Positions 16,267 to 23,671 of a DNA stretch of 33,177 bases are shown here, one piece after another. Origin of the DNA: Candidatus Gottesmanbacteria bacterium RIFOXYB1_FULL_47_11. Lineage in GTDB: Bacteria > Patescibacteriota > Microgenomatia > UBA10105 > UBA927. Within the stretch, counting starts at the first letter, position 1. Each line of letters begins with the position of its first letter. A program made the translations under genes and the position numbers. The DNA is taken from positions 1 to 33,177 of the forward strand of contig MFKE01000019.1 of NCBI GenBank assembly GCA_001779455.1, written 5' to 3'. The notes under the pieces are model-generated. The model did not search any database. It was given only the letters and a program-made list of their open reading frames with translations, and had not been told where the DNA came from.

Positions 16267-16710
16267 ATGGCGATCCCGAAATTTAAACCGCTTGCAAATG
16301 CCGGTGAGGGCACGAAAAAAGTTGCCAAACCCATCCTCATGGTAATTATCGCAATTTTGCTGGGGGCCTTTGGGCTGGAGGCAACGAACAATGACTGGGA
16401 TATAGGCAAAATATTGACCGGTACTCCGGTATCTGAAGCCGAAATACTGCGGGATGAAAAGGGAAATCTGAAGCAGGACGCGGCAGGCAATTTTATTACC
16501 AGGATCATGCGTGATAAAGAGGGTAATATCGTAAAAGATAACTCATCCGGAGGAAAATATACGGATGAGTATAACTGCGATGATTTTACGACGCAGCCGG
16601 AGGCGCAGAAATTTTATGACAAGGCAGGCGGAGTGAGTCAGGATACGAACAGACTTGACGGGGATAAAGACGGTATCGCCTGTGAAAGCTTACCACAAGG
16701 CGCGCAATAA
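16267..16710 (+). CDS. Membrane-anchored excalibur-domain protein
   Basis: [42 protein letters not shown]. Confidence 0.85.
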   Translation: MAIPKFKPLANAGEGTKKVAKPILMVIIAILLGAFGLEATNNDWDIGKILTGTPVSEAEILRDEKGNLKQDAAGNFITRIMRDKEGNIVKDNSSGGKYTDEYNCDDFTTQPEAQKFYDKAGGVSQDTNRLDGDKDGIACESLPQGAQ

Positions 16711-16745
16711 CAATCTTTAAAATTTCATCTGTGATTTTTGCCGCC

Positions 16746-17081
16746 TCAGGAGAGGCGTGATACCATTTCATCTTCCAGCGAGTACCATTTCTGGGTTGTA
16801 TTTTCCAGGAAGCGGTAATGGAGTATATAAGCAATAAATAATACGATAAGAGGAGCGGCAATAATCAGAAGTCTCGGGTTTTGTGCAACTATGGTGATAA
16901 ATGACGCTATCGACATGACTAATCCGACAAAGATGGTAACCAGAAGGTGAATAAGCCGCTCGTGCTGAATGCGCGCAATCATGTTCCGGTGATGATCCAA
17001 TATCCTTCCCCAATCAGCGTTTGACTCTTTTTCTAAAAGTATTTTTCGAATAGCATCGTCATGTGTTTTGAACATATACAT
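16746..17081 (-). CDS. Two-TM hypothetical membrane protein
   Basis: 111 aa, central hydrophobic pair flanked by charged helices. Confidence 0.55.
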   Translation of the reverse strand: MYMFKTHDDAIRKILLEKESNADWGRILDHHRNMIARIQHERLIHLLVTIFVGLVMSIASFITIVAQNPRLLIIAAPLIVLFIAYILHYRFLENTTQKWYSLEDEMVSRLS

Positions 17082-17120
17082 ATGATAGCACTAGGAATTC
17101 CTTTCGCAGAAGGCAAGAGG

Positions 17121-18050
17121 TTAGTCACAGAACTGCTGCTTACATTTAGTTATCCAAAGTGTTTGCTGTGCAGGGGGTAAATTAAGGTCCGTTATTATAG
17201 TGTTGCATTGAGCTTCACATGTCTTCGGATTTTTGTTAATTTGATTACAAGCCGTGAGACAATTGGCCAATATTTTTACATTCTCCTGAAATGGGATACA
17301 TGATTGCGCGCACTCGAGTTTCGTTTGCCTTGGTGTATTTGTGGGCGCATTTGGGGTAATCGGAGGCGTAGGAGTGCTTGTTGTAGCTGGCGTGATAGTC
17401 CCCGTGACCTGGGTTACCCCGGTGATCGTCGCATTGTGTTTACCCGCAAGTGCGTTTCCCGTTGTCCCTTTGACTGTGACCGTGGAATCATTCGTAAATC
17501 TGATCATCGAGTCTCCTGCGGTTTTTACTTTGATACGGATGATAGCAACATTTGCCGTGCCATTAAACGGCGCTGTGATTGGAGTTGTTAGGATCGCAGT
17601 TATCTTCCCGTTATCGGTTGACGGCTCCTGTAGTGCATTCTGGAACTTTGGCCCTTTGGTAAATCGTACGATTTCTATGGCATTTTTATTGTATGTCATA
17701 TCCAAGTGTACGGAGGTAACTAATTTGGTGTTTGTATTTACGGATATAGCGATGTTTTTTTCCTGTCCGATTTCTACAGTATTGGTAGAGGGGAGGAGCG
17801 ATAATACCGGTCCGGTATTACTTGCCCTGGAGCGGATGTCCCCCTGTTGGCTGAGCGCGAACATGCTTGCAGCAAGGCCGCCAAGAAGTAAAAATCCCGC
17901 AATAATCATAAGAAGATTTTTGGTTTTTGGCTTGTGTGATGGAGTGTAATCGGGCCCAACAGGCTCCTGTGGAGTAGGCGGAATCCCAGAAGAAACTGGC
18001 GAATCGAGGTCATTTATTTTCGGAACAGTTGAGGCATCTACTTTATCCAT
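17121..18050 (-). CDS. Membrane-anchored cohesin-like domain protein with CX3C-rich C-terminus
   Basis: Pro-rich N-terminus, TM, GPVLSLLPSTNTVEIGQEKNIAISVNTNTKLVTSVHLDMTYNKNAIEIV...NVAIIRIKVKTAGDSMIRF, PT-rich linker, then CAQSC...CLTAC...CEAQC...CKQQFC. Confidence 0.75.
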   Translation of the reverse strand: MDKVDASTVPKINDLDSPVSSGIPPTPQEPVGPDYTPSHKPKTKNLLMIIAGFLLLGGLAASMFALSQQGDIRSRASNTGPVLSLLPSTNTVEIGQEKNIAISVNTNTKLVTSVHLDMTYNKNAIEIVRFTKGPKFQNALQEPSTDNGKITAILTTPITAPFNGTANVAIIRIKVKTAGDSMIRFTNDSTVTVKGTTGNALAGKHNATITGVTQVTGTITPATTSTPTPPITPNAPTNTPRQTKLECAQSCIPFQENVKILANCLTACNQINKNPKTCEAQCNTIITDLNLPPAQQTLWITKCKQQFCD

Positions 18051-18099
18051 GTGTCTATACTATTTGTATATAGTTTTTGTATGTATGTCAAGGCGGGGT

Positions 18100-18290
18100 C
18101 TACACCCCAAAGTTGCCAACCAGCGCATTGTAATCAAACTCATCCACTTTGCCATTTTTTATAATATCTGCCTTGATCCATCCGGGAGAACCGGTTTTCC
18201 CAAAGTCGCCAACCAGCACGTTGTAATCAAACTCATTCACCTGGTTGTCCGGTGTATCTCCTTCGTCCGTCAGATCCGCAATGTTGCCGG
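18100..18290 (-). repeat. Dockerin-like coding repeat, copy 1
   Basis: Highly similar to copies 2 and 3 at nucleotide level (e.g. accagcgcattgtaatcaaactcatccactttgcc). Confidence 0.85.
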
Positions 18291-19212
18291 CGGGAGAAGA
18301 AGTAGGGATAGGGGTAGTGGTAGGAGAGCCAACGGTGAAATATTGGTTAAGGTAAGCCATAATGGCTGTTTGGACAGTGGGTTCTAATAAAACTTGATAG
18401 ATACCGAAATGATCTCGTCCGGGCAGCATGATAAGCCGGGCAGGGATGTTGACTTCTTGAAGCATTTCATACATCCATTCTGATTGAACAGGTAAAGCTG
18501 TGATGTCCGCATCCCCATGTACAAGCAAGAAAGGGCCGTCGTCGCTTGAAATGTGGGTAACAGCAGAAAATTCATTCACATAATTTTGATTTCCTCCCAG
18601 AGAGTAAGAGGTAGGGTTAAAGCTGCCGAGTAAGTTTGGGTCGGTAAAATCATACGCTCCGGAAACAACGATAGTCCCCTGGGGTTTACTTGAGTAGGAT
18701 GGAAGGCCATACGCAGGATTTCTCGTATCATTTCTTGTGCCGACAACGGAAGCCAAGCTAGCACCGGCGGATACGCCGGCGACGATAATACGGTTAGGAT
18801 CAATGCGGTACGTCTCTGCATGTTGTTTCAGCCAGCGGATAACATATTGCGCGTCATCCAGCAGGTCCGGATACTTATGGTCGGGGGCAAGTCGATAGTC
18901 AGCAGAAGCGACATTATACCCGTGTGGGGTGACAAGCTCGCAAAGAGACGGAAATCCATCTTTTCTGGATCCTGCCCGCAGTCCGCCACCGTGAAAAAAT
19001 GCTATCGTTGGGCGTTGCATATTAGAATTATTTTTGGGTAAGCAGATATCAATTTTGAGCTCAAGGTTTTCTATGGTTTTATAGGTTAGGTCGAGTCTGG
19101 TGTTGTAGTTCGTTTCGGCGGCATAGGTTGATCGGGCGGCAATGAGACAAAGTATGACGACCGCATTAATTATCACAATATTTTTTATCTGATACCGATT
19201 TATATTGGACAT
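18100..19212 (-). CDS. Secreted alpha/beta hydrolase (esterase-like) with C-terminal dockerin-like domain
   Basis: FFHGGGLRAGSR, GVSAGAS nucleophile elbow, HGDADITALP, GRDHFG; C-terminus ADLTDEGDTPDNQVNEFDYNVLVGDFGKTGSPGWIKADIIKNGKVDEFDYNALVGNFGV. Confidence 0.85.
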   Translation of the reverse strand: MSNINRYQIKNIVIINAVVILCLIAARSTYAAETNYNTRLDLTYKTIENLELKIDICLPKNNSNMQRPTIAFFHGGGLRAGSRKDGFPSLCELVTPHGYNVASADYRLAPDHKYPDLLDDAQYVIRWLKQHAETYRIDPNRIIVAGVSAGASLASVVGTRNDTRNPAYGLPSYSSKPQGTIVVSGAYDFTDPNLLGSFNPTSYSLGGNQNYVNEFSAVTHISSDDGPFLLVHGDADITALPVQSEWMYEMLQEVNIPARLIMLPGRDHFGIYQVLLEPTVQTAIMAYLNQYFTVGSPTTTPIPTSSPAGNIADLTDEGDTPDNQVNEFDYNVLVGDFGKTGSPGWIKADIIKNGKVDEFDYNALVGNFGV

Positions 19213-19229
19213 AAGAACGTTATTTAGTG

Positions 19230-19425
19230 TTATTTTCCTATCTCTCCTACCAGCGCATTGTAATCAAACTCATCCACTTTGCCGTTTTTAATAATATCTG
19301 CCTTGATCCACCCGGGAGTACCGGTTTTCCCAAAGTCGCCAACCAACACATTATAGTCATACTCATTCACTTGGTTGCCCGGTGTATCTCCTTCGTTTGT
19401 GAGGTCGGCAGGGTTGCCGGTGGGA
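19230..19425 (-). repeat. Dockerin-like coding repeat, copy 2
   Basis: Same block: accagcgcattgtaatcaaactcatccactttgccgtttttaataatatctgccttgatccacccggga. Confidence 0.85.
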
Positions 19426-20618
19426 GGGGGAGACGGGGTGACGGAGACGGAATAATTGGCAAGGATATAGTTATAGATATCTCCTTTTGTACCATCCGGT
19501 TTAATCATCCAAAAGCCATGGCAATCCGCGGGTTTTGTGGGGGGTTTTACTGAACACGCCTGGTCAAATAGGGTCCAAAGGTTTAGTCTGACCACCTTCC
19601 AGTCCATGGCAGCCTTGATTGCAGCTTCAGCGCTCTCAATGTTGACATCAGTGCGGTCTGTCATTTCCGGGTAGCCGATTTCTCCGATCATGACATTTTT
19701 TCCGCCGGGGAAATCCGGGTGATCCGGTGCTTTTTCGGCAATATAATTAAGGGCTTTTATCATGCTTTGCCGTGCCTGATCTGTAGACATAGGACCATAG
19801 GTTTCGTATGCACTGTAGGCAACAATATCGCACTCTGCGTATGGAATCACATCATTGGCAGAAGATGTTTTACCCCGCATTGCCCGGGATAGAACGCGGG
19901 CGATTTCGCAGGTGAGATATACTTTCATTCCACTTTCCGGGACTTCGGTTTTGGCGTCCCGGATTGCGCGGGCATACATATTTAAGAATTCAATTGCGTG
20001 CTCAACGTTACTTTGGGGAACATCAGAGTCATCACAGTCATTACCGGCTTGGCCTAAAGCGCAGCCGCCTTGAACTAACCGGTTATCCAGTTCGTTAACC
20101 GGAGCAATATAGAACGTTTTCCCTGACCCGCGGAATCGTGTCAACAGGTATTTGATGGCGTCTTTGACCTCAGTGTATGTTGAATTTATCTCTGCCTGTG
20201 TGTATGGAGTGGTTTTTATATGAATTGATGATTGCTGTATTGAAGTTTTTTTTACTGCTTCAATATACAGCGTAAAATACTTAATCGGTTTCGTCAGCAC
20301 CGCCTGAAATTGAGGGAGTTGCATCATGCTTTTCATGTCGGATACATTGAGTTTACCGTCTTGGCAGTATTGATCAGCCTGGTGGTAGCATCCCCCGCCC
20401 GTAGAACACAAACTCCCCGGGATCATGATCAGTTCAAGGCCGGCAAAGCCCAGTTCTCTGGTTTTTTGTGCACCATACTGCATAAAATCGCCTTGCGCGG
20501 TACGGTCGGGGTATTCTCCGCATGAGTTTGTTACTCCAAGACGTTCGTCGATGGCAGCAGCATATACTTTGGAGGTTAACAAGGGAATCAATACAAGGAA
20601 GAGAAATATTTTTTTCAT
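19230..20618 (-). CDS. Secreted TIM-barrel glycosidase-like protein with C-terminal dockerin-like domain
   Basis: Signal peptide; FYIAPVNELDNR (NE) and NVMIGEIGYPE (E) are clan GH-A-like; C-terminal dockerin-like tandem motif. Confidence 0.7.
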   Translation of the reverse strand: MKKIFLFLVLIPLLTSKVYAAAIDERLGVTNSCGEYPDRTAQGDFMQYGAQKTRELGFAGLELIMIPGSLCSTGGGCYHQADQYCQDGKLNVSDMKSMMQLPQFQAVLTKPIKYFTLYIEAVKKTSIQQSSIHIKTTPYTQAEINSTYTEVKDAIKYLLTRFRGSGKTFYIAPVNELDNRLVQGGCALGQAGNDCDDSDVPQSNVEHAIEFLNMYARAIRDAKTEVPESGMKVYLTCEIARVLSRAMRGKTSSANDVIPYAECDIVAYSAYETYGPMSTDQARQSMIKALNYIAEKAPDHPDFPGGKNVMIGEIGYPEMTDRTDVNIESAEAAIKAAMDWKVVRLNLWTLFDQACSVKPPTKPADCHGFWMIKPDGTKGDIYNYILANYSVSVTPSPPPTGNPADLTNEGDTPGNQVNEYDYNVLVGDFGKTGTPGWIKADIIKNGKVDEFDYNALVGEIGK

Positions 20619-20635
20619 TATATCTACTCTATCAC

Positions 20636-20830
20636 TTATCTATAAAAATCTCCTACCAGCGCATTATAATCAAACTCATCTACTTTGCCGTTTTTAATAA
20701 TATCCGCCTTGATCCATCCGGGAGCACCGATTTTTCCAAAGTGTTCTGCTAGGACATTGTAATCAAATTCATTCACCTGGTTACCTGGCATATCTCCTTC
20801 ATCTGTCAGATCCGCAATGTTGCCGGTGGA
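20636..20830 (-). repeat. Dockerin-like coding repeat, copy 3
   Basis: Same block: accagcgcattataatcaaactcatctactttgccgtttttaataatatccgccttgatccatccggga. Confidence 0.85.
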
Positions 20831-22072
20831 AGGGGGAGACGGGGATATGGCATAGTTTTCCAGGATATAGTTATAGATGCGGCTGTTTGTGTTATCCGGT
20901 TTCTTCATCCAGAACCCGACACAGTCGGCGCTTGTAGCGGGGAATACCCCGCCTGCAACTTGTCGAGTGCAATTGTCATCGTGTAGTGTCCAAAACTGGA
21001 TGAATGGCACACCCCAGTTAAGTGCCTGATTAACCGCATTGGTAAATAAGGAAAACCGATCACTCGGCTCAATATTTTCCCTGATACCGAATTGACTTAA
21101 AAAGACGTTTTTCCCATTTGGGAAATCTGGATGGTTAGGCGCCTTGGAAGCAATGTAATTGAGCGCGTTGGTCATCAGATTTTGTCGCTCTGTTGTTGAT
21201 TTTAGGAATGTTTCAAATGCGGAATATGCAATCAAATCACAGTGGGTATATGGGATTACTTGGTCGATAGCTCCTTGTATTTTTGGATTACTTAATGACT
21301 TTTGAACAACATGATTGATCTCACATGCGTGGTAAACATGTACGCCTTGCACGGGATTTTCAGCAACCGCGGTATGTATTGCTTCAGAAATAGCGTTGAG
21401 ATACGCTATTGCATTGGCAACCGGGACCGGTTTTCCTTCCAGATTGAAACAGCTAAGTTTTGCTCCCTCAACAACTGGTTTACAATTCATATTTTTCATG
21501 AGTCGATAATCCAGTTCACTGGGGGCAATGAGAATGAATGATTTATTAGTGCCCTTGTATTTTCGTAGTAAGTAGGTGGCAAAGGAATGATAATCTTCCT
21601 TTGTAGCGGCGAGTTCATCTTCCGTGAGGGCATCAAAATCTCCAATTTGTGACTGGTTTGCCGACTTCTGTGGATTGAGGGAATCAGTAAATATGAAAAA
21701 ATTTCGAAATGGTTTGGCAAAAAGAGCGATAAATTCGGGTTCTTTGGCCAAATCTGCTAGTGTGGTGGAGCGGGGTCGTTCACGCGTATCTTCACAATAG
21801 TCTGTGGTTTGGTAGAGTCCGAGTGGATGATGCGGTTTTTTTATGCAGAGATTCTGCATCATCATGACTGTTATGTTGCGAAATCCAAGATTATAGGCGC
21901 GGTTGGCGCCCCAGTTTAAAAAATCATTGTTATCCGTCCTATCGGGATACGCGCCTCCCACATGGGCAACTCCGATTCGCGGATCCAGTTCAGGCGCATT
22001 AGCAGCAGAGGTGGAAGAAGGTGTTCCAAAGAGTGATGCAGTCATTATTACCAGCGCAAATAGCACCCGCAT
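20636..22072 (-). CDS. Paralogue of 19230-20618: secreted TIM-barrel-like protein with dockerin-like domain
   Basis: Shared PDRT..DF..WGA, YSAFETF, APNHPDFPNGKNV, same C-terminal domain. Start at MRVLFALVIMTASLFG (22072) or 22087; the track extension to 22231 overlaps queA. Confidence 0.7.
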   Translation of the reverse strand: MRVLFALVIMTASLFGTPSSTSAANAPELDPRIGVAHVGGAYPDRTDNNDFLNWGANRAYNLGFRNITVMMMQNLCIKKPHHPLGLYQTTDYCEDTRERPRSTTLADLAKEPEFIALFAKPFRNFFIFTDSLNPQKSANQSQIGDFDALTEDELAATKEDYHSFATYLLRKYKGTNKSFILIAPSELDYRLMKNMNCKPVVEGAKLSCFNLEGKPVPVANAIAYLNAISEAIHTAVAENPVQGVHVYHACEINHVVQKSLSNPKIQGAIDQVIPYTHCDLIAYSAFETFLKSTTERQNLMTNALNYIASKAPNHPDFPNGKNVFLSQFGIRENIEPSDRFSLFTNAVNQALNWGVPFIQFWTLHDDNCTRQVAGGVFPATSADCVGFWMKKPDNTNSRIYNYILENYAISPSPPSTGNIADLTDEGDMPGNQVNEFDYNVLAEHFGKIGAPGWIKADIIKNGKVDEFDYNALVGDFYR

Positions 22073-22118
22073 AGATTCATGATACATAAAATGCGTAAAA
22101 ATATCACCCGTTGCGCGT

Positions 22119-23096
22119 CTATGCAAGAAACATCGCGTCGCCGAAAGAGTAGAATCGATACCCATGTTCAATTGCTTCTTTGTATGCGTGCAGAATGAGT
22201 TTGCGATCGGCAAAAGCCGATACCAAGACAATTAATGTTGATTTTGGTAAATGAAAATTGGTGAGCATCCCGTCAACAACGCAAAATTTGTACTCAGGCT
22301 TGATAAATAAATTAATATCTCCCATGTAGGGTTTTCCTCCCGTTCCCTCAAGAGCGCGGACGGTGGTGGTGCCGACGGCAACCACACGTTTTGCACGTTT
22401 AATTGCTTCGGCAGCGTCCGGTTTAATTTCCACCCATTCACTGTGCATCGGGTGAGCTTCAAGTGACGCAGTTTTTATCGGCAGAAATGTACCAAGGCCG
22501 ACATGTAGCGTAATTTCTACAATTTCCACACCCCTGTTTTTTATTGTTTGAAGTAATGCTTTTGTTAAATGAAATCCGGCAGTCGGCGCGGCAACAGACC
22601 CGATTATTTTGGCATAGGCCGTTTGGTAATCGGCGTCTTTCGGGATGGTTTTAATGTATGGGGGAACGGGCACCTCGCCGTATTTGTTTGCAAGAGCAAT
22701 GACATCACCCTGGCCAAACTCAACTACGACCGTGCCGTTATTATGTTTTTCCAAAATTGTAGCGCGAAAATCCTGTGCAAAAACTATTGTTTCGCCCGGG
22801 ATAAGTTTTTTGCCAATGGCTTGCCAGCGGTTGCCGCCGATTGTTCGGACTAAGAATAATTCCTTATTGCCGGATTTTAGCCGTGCATGGAATACTTTTG
22901 TGTTATTGATGACAAGGACATCGCCTTGGTGGAGGTAGTCTGGGAAGTGGGCCACGTATGTATGGGTAATCGTGCCTGTTTTTCGGTCCACAACCATCAG
23001 GCGTGCTGCCTCGCGCGGGACAATCGGCACCTGTGCAATGTGCGAAACAGGGAGATGGTAGTCAAAATCACCGGTGTTGAATGACATAGAATGCAT
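22119..23096 (-). CDS. queA: S-adenosylmethionine:tRNA ribosyltransferase-isomerase
   Basis: DYHLPVSHIAQVPIVPREAARLMVVDR, GDVLVINNTKVFHARL, APTAGFHLTKALL, HPMHSEWVEI, VVDGMLTNFHLPKSTLIVLVSAFA. Start may be Met at 23087. Confidence 0.95.
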   Translation of the reverse strand: MHSMSFNTGDFDYHLPVSHIAQVPIVPREAARLMVVDRKTGTITHTYVAHFPDYLHQGDVLVINNTKVFHARLKSGNKELFLVRTIGGNRWQAIGKKLIPGETIVFAQDFRATILEKHNNGTVVVEFGQGDVIALANKYGEVPVPPYIKTIPKDADYQTAYAKIIGSVAAPTAGFHLTKALLQTIKNRGVEIVEITLHVGLGTFLPIKTASLEAHPMHSEWVEIKPDAAEAIKRAKRVVAVGTTTVRALEGTGGKPYMGDINLFIKPEYKFCVVDGMLTNFHLPKSTLIVLVSAFADRKLILHAYKEAIEHGYRFYSFGDAMFLA

Positions 23097-23107
23097 TGTA
23101 ACAAATT

Positions 23108-23551
23108 ATGTTAGACGTAGGCTTACGTCGTATAATGAGCCTATATATGAGTTTTCCGGAAAAAAGTATTTCTCAAATAGACGAGGATACACTGAATAAA
23201 TATCGCGAAGTAGCAGGGATAATTGTACTTGCGCTGCCGCATGAAGTTCAGTGCAATCAAGTAGTATTATACGGCTCTCGAGCATCGGGTTTTGCCGACG
23301 CAAACTCAGATGTAGATATATTGGTTTTATTAGATGGCGTTCCTGATTCCCACGCAAACATACCTTTTGATCAGGATGAATTTAGGGCAATAACGGATAA
23401 ATTGGAGCAAGCTGGAGTTCCTTTAGGTAAGAGGAGAGGTAAATATGACGTTATTTTCAAAGGGCTTCAATATTTAGATAGTCTCGATTCCGTTTATCTG
23501 GAACATCTCAAAACATGTGGAGTTAGACTTTGGCCCCTGAAGATTCATTGA
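23108..23551 (+). CDS. Nucleotidyltransferase-domain protein (KNTase/MNT-like fold)
   Basis: VVLYGSRASGFADANSDVDILVLL. True start is likely Met 23135 or 23147. Confidence 0.8.
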   Translation: MLDVGLRRIMSLYMSFPEKSISQIDEDTLNKYREVAGIIVLALPHEVQCNQVVLYGSRASGFADANSDVDILVLLDGVPDSHANIPFDQDEFRAITDKLEQAGVPLGKRRGKYDVIFKGLQYLDSLDSVYLEHLKTCGVRLWPLKIH

Positions 23552-23598
23552 TCATCTCATTGGATTTAATGTAGATCGCAGATACAGCCTATATAGTG

Positions 23599-23604
23599 TA
23601 TAAT
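23599..23604 (+). promoter_or_regulatory. Putative -10 (TATAAT) upstream of typA
   Basis: tatagtgTATAATacgagag. Confidence 0.45.
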
Positions 23605-23632
23605 ACGAGAGTAGCTGCCCGAGTATTGAAGC

Positions 23633-23658
23633 ATCCCGACGGAAGCGTCGGGATTTTT
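23633..23658 (+). terminator. Rho-independent terminator-like hairpin in the typA leader
   Basis: ATCCCGACG-GAAG-CGTCGGGAT followed by a T run (TTTTT). Confidence 0.8.
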
Positions 23659-23671
23659 ACTTTTTATTTGT

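Noticed and set aside
4179-16710. tRNA-adjacent accessory region as an integrated mobile element
   Set aside because: No integrase, transposase or phage gene, and I saw no second copy of the tRNA 3' end as an attachment site.
16740-16756. CGCCTC-AGGA-GAGGCG hairpin as a terminator between convergent genes
   Set aside because: No T run follows it on either strand, and it overlaps the stop codon of the minus-strand gene.
17341-17949. 202 aa plus-strand ORF across the cohesin-like gene
   Set aside because: Antisense shadow ORF; the minus-strand gene has a TM, a domain and a linker that make sense.
18100-20830. The three repeats as a CRISPR array or transposon ends
   Set aside because: They are in-frame coding for a protein domain, separated by whole genes, with no short regular spacing.
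22073-22231. N-terminal extension of the 531 aa ORF (MSWYRLLPIANSFCTHTKK...)
   Set aside because: It overlaps the 3' end of queA; a proper signal peptide starts at MRVLFALVIMTASLFG (about 22072).
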